Assembly: GCA_020064725.1 (NCBI GenBank)
Contig: JAGTWJ010000008.1
Location: 1,240,001-1,304,000 of the forward strand
Source of the DNA: Drechslerella dactyloides
Taxonomy: Eukaryota > Ascomycota > Orbiliomycetes > Orbiliales > Orbiliaceae
Length of the DNA: 64,000 nt
Direction of reading: 5' to 3'
Shown: in pieces, positions 23,495 to 34,370 of the stretch
How the letters are laid out: each line of letters starts with the position of its first letter
How positions within the stretch are numbered: the stretch's first letter is position 1
The notes under the pieces: generated by a model
Told to the model about the DNA's origin: nothing
The model's input: only the letters and a program-made list of their open reading frames with translations
The model's database searches: none
Program-made: the position numbers and the translations under genes

Positions 23495-24430
23495 CGTGCC
23501 ATTATGAGGGTCATATAACGTCAGTGGACGTCATTCGGAGAATATATTTCTCCCCTATATTTCTCAAAAATTTCTGTGGTTTCTCGGACGGCGGTAGTCA
23601 AGATATCCAAGCAAGATATCCAAGATTAGATTTGGTAGTATGTACGATGGACTAAAACAGGTGCGGATGGTAAGGATAGCATGGATAGGGTGTGATGTGA
23701 TGGGATGGGATACATAGCGGGGAGCGACTGGAGATTTGGAAATATGCTGAACGATCATGTTACGAGGCCGGTCATGGTACCGGCTCTATAGATCTCTCAC
23801 GCTGCATGCATTATATATATGATGCGGCCGTCCACGGGGAGTTGGCGGAGTTTTTGTCTGTATCCTTGTCATGTATTTTATCATTTTGGCCACCTGCTTT
23901 CAACAATCTCCATATTATTGATTATAGTATTTCTCTATATTATATGTGATCCGATACGAATCATCGAAACGGTATGTTCCATCCTAATAGAGTGGCTGTC
24001 CCAGCCGGCCTAGCCGGCCGGCCCCATGATGTTCTCGAATGCATGCACTTCAACTGCAATTAAACGTAGCAACTAATGAAACCAAGTAATGACCGGCGAT
24101 ATCCAAAAGAGGGAACGAAAGAGAGAACTAGAAATCAAAGCTAGTTATGAGATCCCAACGTGCGCCCGCTCGTACATACACACACCTCGCTGTTCTACAC
24201 ATACAGAGACAAATACGATAATTATACAGAAAGAAGAAAACTGGTAGATAGATTGGATGAAAGATGCCACCCTCATCGAGCCCCACACCTGAACGCACGC
24301 TAATCCATGGTATCTCCCATATGCACCCCGCCTCGCTGGATATGAGCGAAATTCCAACGCTATTACGATTACCCGCACCTGGTATCGGCGCCTTGTGTTA
24401 TTTTTCGAGGGTGTATCTCCCGGTGATCAA
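23495..24430. other. Convergent intergenic region, AT-rich, no gene seen
   Basis: About 0.9 kb between converging genes, with long AT-rich runs (for example 23870-23950). Expected to hold both 3' UTRs. Confidence 0.5.
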
Positions 24431-26240
24431 TCACCACCCTTCGCTCCAGGTGTCCACTTCCTTCCGATTCAGCGCGGCTGCCGTCGACCGCGGCGTCGCC
24501 CGCGCGCCCCTCGACGACCCTTCGCCACGCTTACCAGCGCTCCACCCGGCCTCGGCCTCGTCCGAGCTGGTATCGTACTCGTCCGTCTCTCGCTCGTCGT
24601 CCTCGTCTTCGTCGCTGAGCTCGTCGCGGCTCATGACGACGCGCTTGTTCTTCTTCCGCAGGTCGTTCATCCGCAGAGTGACCTCGCGGTTCGCCATCGC
24701 CACCTTTGGCGAATACCGCGAGCCGCCGAGGCCGTGGCTGAACTCTTCTTCGCGCGCGCCGAGGATTCTCGCGGCCTTGCTCTGTCCCGCTGTTGCTGCT
24801 GTTGCTGCCGCTGCAGCGGTGGCGGCGTTCACCTCGCCGGGGCTCGGCAGGCCTGTCATCGCCTGTCGTGTCCACGTTGCGTAGCCCGGGGATGTCGCGG
24901 ACGGCGGTACGTTCGCGTGTCCGTTTGCGGTCACCGGCTCGCCGACGTCGTCGCCGCCCCATCCTGCGCGCCGCATGCGTTCTTGTTCCGCGGCCTGCTC
25001 TCGCCGGCGCCGCTCCTGCATCTCCCGCTGGGCGTGCTTCCACACGTCGCTGGTCTCCCAGGTCCAGCCGTCGCCGACGGAGTTGCGCACGGGCACGAAC
25101 CACAGCAACGGGACGGTACCAAAGACGTGCACAAAGTTGCGCTTCCACCCGAGATCGAACGCGTTGGGCATCTCGCGCGCCGTTTCCTCGATCATGTACT
25201 CGTTGTAGCGCTCGCGCTCGCGCATCTCCAGCGCGGCGGGGCTCATCACGCCGTTGCCACTCCCGCCGCCGCCGAAGAGGTTGGCGCCCCACGGCAGTCC
25301 TCGACGGCGGATGGGGGCGAGGTAGCGCGTCTTCTCCATGCTTTCAATCGTCGTCTCGCCCTTCACGACCAGGTAGAAGTGGTAACCCGAGAACCCCGCG
25401 ACGACGATGCCGATGACGCCGCTGATGACGGCGAGCAGGACCCAGTTGACGGGCAGGTAGGTGTCGACGATGCTGCCATCGTAGAAGACAAAGTTCCACA
25501 GCCAGGAGCTGGAGACGGCGCAGGCGAAGAGGCAGAAGACGGCGAGGTAGGCGGTGAAGAGGACGAAGGGCTTGTAGTTGCGGATGCCGAGGCAGTTGGC
25601 GAGCCAGGGGCAGTGGTGGTCCATTTTGAGGACGCAGGTGTTGCAGGTGGAGCAGTGGTGGGTGCGGTCGGGCTTGCGGCATTGGCATTTCTTGCAGAAG
25701 CGCTCTTCGCCGGAGGCCTTGACGGTGATGGACGGCATCGCGGTCGTCGGCAGGTGGGAGTACTTTGACTTCTGCAAATCACATCCGCAATCGTATTAGC
25801 ACCGCACGTGGATGACATCCCATTTATATAAAACAGACGAAGGGGCATATGTGAATAGTGGGGATGTATGGACGAACCGTCTCGAGGGGTGTCCCCGGGC
25901 TGGAGAAAGTGGCGACGGTGTAGCTCCAGTTGAGCATGGCGTACAGCCAGACGCCGACAGCGGCGAGCAGGTGTCCCTTGAGCCCGCCTATCGAGTTCCA
26001 CGATATGCTGTACGCCTCCACCCACACCGCCCACGTCGTCGCGCCGTAGACTATCAGCAGCGGGAAGTAGGTCAGCCCGCTGCAGCAGAGGTCGTCCAGG
26101 CGGCGGAGACAGCGCGGGCCGCGCGGGCGACTGCTGCCGCCCAGCTTGGAGGAGCCGCCGGAGGGCCGCGAGCGGGAGGAGTCGTTGGAGGAGGACGAGG
26201 AGGGGCGCGAGCCCGCGAGCGGCTGGTACGACTGCGGCAT
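24431..26240 (-). CDS. pfa3: DHHC palmitoyltransferase, Pfa3-like
   Basis: Integral membrane enzyme that attaches palmitate to protein cysteines; Pfa3 acts at the vacuole on the fusion factor Vac8. Exons: 25878-26240 and 24431-25771, giving about 567 aa. The N-terminus is Ser-rich, followed by two hydrophobic segments (LTYFPLLIVYGATTWAVWVE; LLAAVGVWLYAMLNWSYTVA). The Cys-rich domain spans about 146-196: CKKCQCRKPDRTHHCSTCN and the catalytic DHHC at 172-175 (KMDHHCPWLANC). Two further membrane spans follow (FTAYLAVFCLFACAV; VNWVLLAVISGVIGIVVAGF), then the family TTxE motif in GETTIESMEKTRY. The 200-residue C-terminal tail is charged and disordered. Pfa3 rather than another Pfa member is judged from the N-terminal sequence and TTIE context. 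Divergent from the rhomboid gene. Confidence 0.9.
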
Positions 26241-28129
26241 ATCGAGCGACGCTGTCTGCTAGGAGGCCGATGGGCGTGGCATCCGGTGGTGAGAGTGCGA
26301 TGGTGAATGATAGTGGCGACGGCGATGGCGATGGGGCTGCTGCCGGGCAGCGAGCGAGCGAGGGAGATGTCGTGGATGAGGTTGGTGGAACTGGAACTGG
26401 AACTGCGGACGACGCGACGGCGTTGAATTGCGTCGATTGCAGCAGCGGGCTCAAACCCAACGTCAACGTTCAACTACGAGTCAACTTCAGACCAACTTGG
26501 ACACCAACGGCGGCCTCAGCGTCGGCCTCGATCGTCGAGAGAAAAGCGAGTGTCGAGGGCATGCAAGGGCTGCCGACTCCTTTTCGCCGGCATCGAGCGG
26601 AGAGCGAGCATGCACGCATTCTTCATTCAGGCCTGTCAGCCTCCTCGAGCTAGGACAGCCACACTGCAAGCGTCTTCACCTCCATCACCGCACTCGCTGT
26701 GGCTCTTGCTAATTGACTGACAGTTTCGCAGGTCTGCAGGCAGCGGCAGCCTGGAGTTTCAAAAGCCGTCCGATCGAGTAAGGTGTGCTCATTCTAAATG
26801 CCCCGGAGTCAAAGCACACGGCACACGTTTTATTGGCATCCCGATCGATTTAAGCATATCGCGATGCTCATTATTATAAAGTACTAATAAGGACTTTATA
26901 GATGCTGGTATTGGAATATTATATCCAGATGCCCCAGCGACGGGAATGCAAATGCAAATGCAAACTCCAGTCGACGCGAACGTCGAACAAAGGTCGAAGC
27001 CACCCCGGCCGTTCTGCATGGCTCGGCCCCGTCGTCCGGGCCCAGTCCCTTGGCACCCGAGCCGTCTCCAGCTGAAATATTAAATTGGCCTCTGCCTTTC
27101 CGATGACGTTGGCCACGACCGCCCATCCTGCCGCGACATGACTTGGGAGCAGGGCCAGGTGCGCAAATATAGAAACGGGCCCAGCCTCGGAGATCCGGCA
27201 TATAACACGAGGAGGCATAACTCTACCCGGGTCGATCGAGACGGTATCGCCTCCTCTAGCTCTGCTACTGAGGGCGGATAATTCGATAAGTTTCAGCAGT
27301 CTGGCCTACTATATTAAGACCGGTGCAACGTCACCGTGAGCCCCGGCCGGGTTTGCAACTTTGGTCGAGACAGCCCTACCTATACACTATACAACGATGG
27401 CATCAGGGTCCAGAGGCAGCCTGAGGAGACCATCACGCATTCGAAATCCGCTCGACGATAAAATAAAAATTTGCAGACCGCCCAGCCACCGGGCCATCCT
27501 TCTCTCATTCAACAGGACATCATTTTAATACTGTCGACCCACCCGCTCTGCCGATTCAGCGTGTCCCGAGCTCGCTCGGAGCATTATCATCTCTTACTTA
27601 TACATCCACACAAGCCCCCAGGACGACCTGAAACACCGCTGGCGGAAGCTTTGTTCCTGCTTCATCATCGTCGAGCGCCGCCGCAAATACTCCGTGGACA
27701 GCAGCAGAAACGAAACACTCTCCTGGACTTATCTTCCCCCGCAAAACAAAAATCGATCACGATATCAAGTTTCTCCCTCATTCCTGCCAACTATCCTCCG
27801 AGACCCTTCCTTCCTGTTCTATTCTCTGCGTCGGCTTCCCTTCCTGCCCTCCTCCTGATCACATCATCCAGGCTGTGCACACGCCCGCTTGTACCTGTCA
27901 CGTCCAGCCGCCGTTACGTCTGCCGACCCAACCTTTCCAACAACCCAAAAAAATTCCTCCCACCGTCTCGCGCCCAGGTCACGACTCCTACATCTCCAAC
28001 CGCTTCCACCGACCGCTGTTCCAGCGAGCGGGGAAGGGGTTTACGAAGCAGCAGGCGGCCGTCGAAAAGAAACAGCTCGCCAGATCCAACCAGCAAACTC
28101 CCTGTTAATTTCAGCTGACCCAATCCAAC
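26241..28129. promoter_or_regulatory. Long divergent intergenic region Pfa3 / rhomboid
   Basis: Nearly 1.9 kb. It should hold both promoters and long 5' UTRs; the 27450-28120 part is C/T-rich as in fungal leaders. Open frames here lack recognisable domains. No gene called. Confidence 0.45.
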
Positions 28130-29736
28130 ATGGCCGCTTATGACTACTTCAACCCTGCAGGCCGCCCGCCGCAGGAGCACCCGCACCCCCTATCCGTATC
28201 TCCACCCAGCTCCATCTCGCCGCCGCCGCCGTCCTCCAACCACCCTTCCTCGACTCCTATATCATCTCACCAGAAGCCGTATCGCAGCGACGCACCGAGC
28301 CCGTACAATCCTTCGCTGGAAGATGTGCGCACGACATACAAGCCCTCGACGGAACCCTACACGCCGGAAGACAACTTCTCCTACCAGTCCGCGTACGCGC
28401 GCAACTACGCCGACAACATCCCCCTCTCCGAGCACCCGCAGCACATGGCTGGCGCGTCGCACCGCCCAGCGTACCCGCCACACACGAACACCGGACTGTC
28501 GAGCAACAACGCCGCGATGAGAATGAACACGCTGCCGCACCCGACGCCGCCGATGCGCGAGAAGAAGCTGAGCTGGTGGGGCCGTCGGCGGGCGAAGAAG
28601 ATACCCTACTTTTGCTGGGTCATCTCCGTCATCCAGCTCGCCGTCTTCCTCGCGGAGCTGATCCGGAACGCGCAGCTGACGGGGACACCGATCCAGATCA
28701 AGCCGACGTTCAACCCGATGATCGGCCCGTCGCCCTACACGATGATCAACATGGGAGCGCGGTTCGTGCCCTGCATGAAGAATAACCTCACGATCGGATC
28801 GGGAGTCGACGCGATATGGCCGTGTCCGAACGCGACGACGTCGACGATATCGACCGACCTCGGCAACGTCTGTTCGCTGCAGGAGCTGTGCGGGTTCGGC
28901 GGGTTCACGACGCCGAACCAATGGTGGCGGTTGATCGTGCCGATGTTCATGCACGCGGGGATCATCCATATCGGGTTCAATTTGCTGATCCAGCTGCGGA
29001 TTGGAGCGGACATGGAGCGGGAAATTGGGATCGTGCGATTCGCGGTGGTGTATCTCGCGTCCGGGATCTTTGGGTTCATTTTGGGTGCGAATTTCGCAGG
29101 ACAGGGACTCGCCAGCACGGGGGCGTCCGGCGCGCTGTTTGGGATTCTGGCGCTGGTGCTCCTGGATCTGTTCTACACGTGGAAGCAGCGCGAGTCGCCG
29201 TGGAAAGACCTGATATTCCTGCTGATCGACTTTGCCATCTCGTTCGTGCTGGGACTGTTGCCTGGTATCGACAACTTTGCGCATATAGGCGGCGCGGTGA
29301 TGGGGCTCGCGCTGGGATTGGTGGTGATGCGGTCGCCGCCGGCGCTGCAGAGTCGGCTGGGCGGTCGGAACTACAATTCGATGACGGCATCGCAGAGCCA
29401 GGGGTTGCGGCGGCTGGTGAGGGATCCGGTTGGGTTCTTCCGGGGCCGGAATCCGTTCTGGTGGGTGTGGTGGTTGATCCGCGCGGGGATGCTGACGCTG
29501 GCGATTGTGGGGTTCATCTTGCTGCTGAGGAACTTTTACGTGTTCAACGTAAAGTGCTCGTGGTGCAAGTACATTTCCTGCCTGGTGAGTAAATATCCCC
29601 CCGATCAGTTTTTTATATGATTCGTGAATGCGATGCTAATGTAATGTTTGAATTATAGCCTGTGTCGAATTGGTGCGATATCGGCAGGCTGACGCCGACG
29701 ACGACGACGCCGAATCCGTCGCGGATGTTCCGGTAG
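28130..29736 (+). CDS. Rhomboid-family intramembrane serine protease
   Basis: Cleaves transmembrane substrates within the membrane. Exons: 28130-29584 and 29659-29736, giving about 510 aa. Residues 1-150 are a disordered Pro/Ser/Tyr-rich cytosolic tail. The first membrane span (FCWVISVIQLAVFLAELI) is followed by a long luminal loop with paired Cys and the family WWRLIVPMFMHAGIIHIGFN segment. The GASGALFG motif carries catalytic Ser333, and AHIGGAVMGLALGL carries His385, so the catalytic dyad is intact. The last span (MLTLAIVGFILLLRNFYVF) precedes a Cys-containing tail. The overall form is like the larger secretase-type rhomboids rather than the mitochondrial PARL/Pcp1 type. The final 26 residues come from the short second exon, joined at CL-PVSNW. 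Confidence 0.92.
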
Positions 29737-30247
29737 CCGGCGCCGCTTCGCATTCGCTCGCGTGTATTATTCGTTCCCTCCGGTGTTGCAATATACACCG
29801 GCATGCATAGATTCATGAATGGACGGTGGGCGGGGTATGGCATGGTGTTATCATTATCGTTACATTATCACTACATTAATGCTATTGCGGGCTGGTTGAT
29901 TGAATTCATTCCTTTTTTATTAACACTACTGTCTCTTGCTGAATTTCCCTCTCATATGATTGTTATCATTGTTGTTATAAACCATTTGCTGGTTAATTGT
30001 CGGGTGGTGTTTATTACCATTATGGAATGGACGAAGGTTTTGACAAAACTTGTATATTATTATTCTGTGTCATCGCAATCGGAAAGCATCGTTATCGATT
30101 CCATTATATCGGTCCATCTATCGTACAGTATCGTGATACAAGATGCATTCATATATACCGGTAGAACGGTACGGTAATACATAGCATCCCAGTCCGTGTA
30201 ACGCCGTCCAGAGCAGAGAATATGTACAGTCGGTTGCGATGGATGCA
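29737..30247. other. Convergent intergenic gap, AT-rich
   Basis: About 0.5 kb between converging genes; AT-rich, with TTATCATT-type repeats near 29850-30070. No gene seen. Confidence 0.5.
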
Positions 30248-30668
30248 TCACTTGGGTCCGTCGGTCTTCGCGATGGCGCCGAGCTTCTGGCCGCCCTCGG
30301 CCTCCATCTGTGCCAGCAGCTGCGCCTTCTTAGCTTCCTGCACGCGGCGCTTCTTAAAGTACTCGACCTGCATGATATTATCGTCAGCATAAGCTCCATG
30401 ATTACCAGATGTTTTCTGCACAGGATGTATGGAGACCCACCCAGCTGCTCGCACAATCGCTTTCGAAGACCTTCAATTCAGTGCCACAGCTGGCCTGTGC
30501 GGCCGGCGCGTCGCGGATGCTGTCGAGAACGGCATGCCGGTCCAGACAGGCGAAAAACCCGTCTCGCGCGGCCCAGCACTTCTGGCGGGCGGAACGGTCG
30601 GGGAAGGCCGGCGGCGGGGATGGAGCAGCGGGGGCCGAAGACAGCCCGAGGGCGGATAGCAGGCCCAT
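30248..30668 (-). CDS. coa6: COA6-like cytochrome c oxidase assembly factor
   Basis: Small intermembrane-space protein that helps deliver copper to the CuA site of COX2. Exons: 30441-30668 and 30248-30367, giving about 115 aa. The four cysteines are C31 and C41 (CX9C, CWAARDGFFAC) and C61 and C72 (CX10C, CGTELKVFESDC), the spacing diagnostic of COA6 in the COX6B fold. The C-terminal helix is basic (EYFKKRRVQEAKKAQLLAQM). The splice joins SSW to VEYFKK. There is no cleavable presequence, as expected for a Mia40 substrate. The donor is GTGGGT. The divergent neighbour is phospholipase B. Confidence 0.88.
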
Positions 30669-31746
30669 TCTGGGACGGACGTCAGACGGTCTTCTCGAAG
30701 GATGCCGTACGTTTCGACCGGCTGAGCTGTGGCTGATGGCGAGCAAGACACAGAGGCCCGAGAGTATGCATGCGGCGTGATACAATCGTCGTCGTCGAGG
30801 TTGAGTGAGACTTCTGCAAGAGGCGAGGTTGCCGCGTGTCAGCGGCTGCAAATTGGCAGCACTTGGCAGCCCAGCAAGGCGGCCTTCGCTGACTCGCCGC
30901 CAGAGACATTGACCCACGACTACATTCTTCACATGGACATACATACATCCCATCGCAACCTCAGAGGACGCTTCCAAGCTATCCGTCGAAGCGGGCATCG
31001 CCTGCTCCGCTGCCCACGATGTTCTGCTCTCTCTCTTCGGTCTAAATATAGGTGGACCGTCCATCCATCCATCCACTAACTATGGCCTCTCGCCCACGAT
31101 CAACCTTGGACCCCGACCAATCGAATGCCATACGAAGAGCTAATCTATGCACTACGTAATCCGGATCGCGACTTGCCGGACTCGGTGCCGACCCAGTGCC
31201 CGCCCCCGGCCGCTGCGCATTCCGCTGTTTAACATGTTTCATTATTTCCAATGGCTGGGCTCGGTAAGAGCAAGGCACATGCACGGCCGGCAATCCGGCC
31301 TCAGTGGGGAAATCTAACGATCTGACAGTGAGCGCTAACGAACCGGTTTGCTGCACAGGCTGTGATGCTGGGATTACTAGTCGTAGCTCGTACCCCAAGC
31401 AGGAACCGCTCGTGTGGATGCAAGGCGTAGGTCTTACTAAGAAACACCACCTCATGCACGTCGGATCCGCGGAGTACGCACGGCGTTCTGAGCTGGCGGA
31501 TGGGCCGGATGGAGCCTATTTAATGCGGCGTGAAGGTATGGCCGTATTGAGTTCCTCGACTGACGGTTGCAGTGTGCTCGCATTTTTGGACTTTCTGTAT
31601 AAATATAAATCCTAAAATACCCTGCTAGCTGACCTTTCCCTCTGTCTGCCAGTCCGTCCAGCATCTCAGAGCAATTGTCGCCAGGTGGAAAGGGAGCGCC
31701 GTATACGCATACAATCGTAGGATATCCATACAAGATACTATAGAAG
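30669..31746. other. Divergent intergenic region COA6 / phospholipase B
   Basis: About 1.1 kb. It should carry both promoters. A TATAAATATAAA element lies at about 31599-31610, roughly 140 bases before the phospholipase start. Other open frames here have no recognisable domain. Confidence 0.45.
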
Positions 31747-33956
31747 ATGCGCCCGGAGTCGCTGCTCCTCGCCTTGGGCGCCGCCGGCTCTGCCTCGGCT
31801 GCTTCTCTTCCCGCGATCATTGCGGATAACTTCTTCTTCAAGCGCGCCGCCGCCGATGCCCCGAATGGATACGCTCCCGCTCCCGTCGACTGCCCGTCGA
31901 CTCGCCCGGCGATTCGCTCCGCGAGTGCGCTGTCTCCCGCCGAGCAGTCGTGGCTGCAGGACCGTCGCAAGAACATCATCAAGCCGCTGCGCGACTTTCT
32001 AACCCGCGCGGATATCTCCGGTTTCGACGCGGGTGCGTACATTGACGCCAACAGCAAAAATTCCTCCCGGATTCCCAACATTGCCATTGGCGTGTCGGGC
32101 GGTGGCTACCGAGCCCTCATGAACGGCGCCGGCGTGCTGGCCGCCTTCGACTCGCGAACCGACAATTCCACGGCCAAAGGTCACTTGGGCGGCTTGCTGC
32201 AGTCCGCGACCTATCTTTCCGGCCTCAGCGGCGGCGGCTGGCTCGTCGGCTCGCTGTCGCTCAACAACTTTACCAGCGTGCAGGCGATTGTGCGGTCGAC
32301 GCCGGACAAGACGGGGCCGCTGTGGCAGTTCCAAGACTCCATTTTTTCGGGTGCGTCCGTCCACTCTTTTCTGATATGCTGATAAGTCGTAGTTGTCGCG
32401 AGCTTGTACTGACCGATCGATCGAATGAATAGGTCCTGCGAAGGGTCCGATGCAGCCGCTGAGCACCGTCCAGTACTACGGCAACCTCGTCTCCACCGTC
32501 AACAGCAAGGAAGACGCCGGCTTCAACACCTCCATCACTGATCTGTGGTCCCGCTCTCTCTCCTTCCAGCTCATTGTCGCCCCGGAAGGCGGCCCAAGTG
32601 CGTACCACCGCAATCATGAACGGAAGAAAGAAATACTCGAGTGAATGCTGACGTGGAAACTTGTAGGCATAACGTGGTCCTCGCTCCAGGACGATCCGGA
32701 CTTTACCGCCGCCAATGTTCCCATGCCCATCCTCGTCGCTGACGGCCGCGCGCCCGGCGAGAAGGTACTCTCGGTGAATACCACTGTATTCGAGTTCAAC
32801 CCCTGGGAAATGGGTTCCTGGGACCCGACGGTCTCCGGCTTTGCTGTACGTCCATGTCATCCGCGTTATATACGGACCGAAGCAATGATGCTAACCTTTA
32901 CTCTGCTAGCCTCTCCGGTACGTCGGCTCCAATTTTTCGAACGGCGCGCTTGCAAGATCCGAACGATGCATCCGCGGCTTCGATAACGCCGCTTTCGTCA
33001 TGGGCACCTCCTCCTCGCTCTTCAACCAGCTCCTCCTCAACCTTGGCGGCAACGGTACCGGCGGCATCAATGTCAGCAGCTTCCTCCCAGCCGGCATCTC
33101 GGAGAGCATTCTCGGCGTCATTCAAGGCTTCCTCGGCGACCTCAGCTCGGACGACAATGATATCGCCGACTGGACGCCCAACCCCTTCTTCGGCTGGAAC
33201 AACGGCAGCAACCCCGGCGCACAGTCGCGGCGACTGACTCTCGTCGACGGTGGTGAGGACCTGCAGAATATCCCCCTGCAGCCACTGATCCACCCTGCCC
33301 GTGCCGTGGACGTCGTCTTTGCCGTCGACTCCTCCGCCGACACGCCCGCCCCCGGCGCAAACTGGCCGAACGGCACAGCCATGGTAGCCACCTACGAGCG
33401 CTCCCTCGACGGCATCGCCAACGGCACCACCTTCCCGCCCGTCCCTGACGAGAACACCTTTATCAACCTCGGCCTCAACACCCGCCCAACCTTCTTCGGC
33501 TGCGACGTCAAGAACTTCTCATCATCAGCACACATCCCCCCACTGGTAGTCTACGTCCCCAACGCACCGTACATCGCCTTCTCGAACGTGTCAACCTTCA
33601 CGTTCAGCTACAACATCTCCCAGCGTAACGCCATCATCGACAACGGCTATCTGGTCGCCACGCGCGGTAACAGCACGCAGGACGAACAGTGGCCGACATG
33701 CGTGGGCTGCGCTATCATGTCTCGCGTGTGGAGCCGCAACAACGACAAGGTGCCGGATGTCTGCAACCAGTGCTTCAAGAGGTACTGCTGGGACGGCACA
33801 CGGAACTCGACGCAGCCGACGCCGTATGAGCCGACGCCGTTATTTGCAACGATGGATATCTCCAGTCAGAAGAAGAACGCTGCTGCGGCGGTCGCGATGC
33901 CTCGTGCTTTGGCTGTCGTGGGCGCTGTTGTCGCGGGATTCATGGTGCTGTTGTAA
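31747..33956 (+). CDS. plb1: Lysophospholipase / phospholipase B, GPI-anchored
   Basis: Removes acyl chains from phospholipids and lysophospholipids at the cell surface. Exons: 31747-32350, 32433-32597, 32667-32845 and 32910-33956, giving about 664 aa, the usual fungal length. The signal peptide is residues 1-19 (LLLALGAAGSASA). The cPLA2-like catalytic core has SGGGYRALMNGAG (oxyanion region), the nucleophile motif GLSGGGW with Ser161, the conserved GGPSITWSS across the second junction, and the DGGEDLQNIP motif with Asp429. Multiple NxS/T sequons are present. The C-terminus is a Cys-rich region (CVGC, CNQCFKRYCW) followed by a spacer and a hydrophobic tail (ALAVVGAVVAGFMVLL) typical of a GPI signal. 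All splice junctions keep the family sequence continuous. Confidence 0.95.
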
Positions 33957-34370
33957 AATGGCACGATGTAGGGTGTTGTACTAGACATGCATCTGTACGA
34001 GTTTTCTTTTCCCCTTCTGATAAACATGTATTATATATATGTCATATGGTCATCGGTAGCGAGCGAGCGATGCGACTTGATAGAGTTGGGATTTTTTAAT
34101 ATATCAAATTTCTTTTCTTCTTGAAATTTTCGGAATATCGGGTGTGTACTATATCAAGTTATCTTTACTAGCCCTAGGTTGCCTTTCGACACAATGGAAT
34201 GCATGACTTTTCAAAATAACGCTTGGGAGCAAGTTACGGTTCGTATTCTACAAGGCGCCGTGTATTAAAAGCTATCGTATTTATTACTATCTGCTAGAAG
34301 CATAGGGCCTAGCTAACATCGCGCAGTCGTTGCAACATCGATACGGTCACATGCTCATAAACCCCACCCT
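33957..34370. other. Convergent intergenic gap, AT-rich
   Basis: About 0.4 kb between converging genes with several TATATA runs. Expected 3' UTRs; no gene seen. Confidence 0.5.

Noticed and set aside
24395..25768. Long open frame (457 codons) on the plus strand
   Set aside because: It is antisense to the DHHC palmitoyltransferase; the GC-rich coding strand leaves the opposite frame open by chance. No domain.
28262..29284. 340-codon open frame on the minus strand
   Set aside because: Antisense shadow of the rhomboid gene, dominated by Arg/His/Gln as expected from reversed GC-rich codons.
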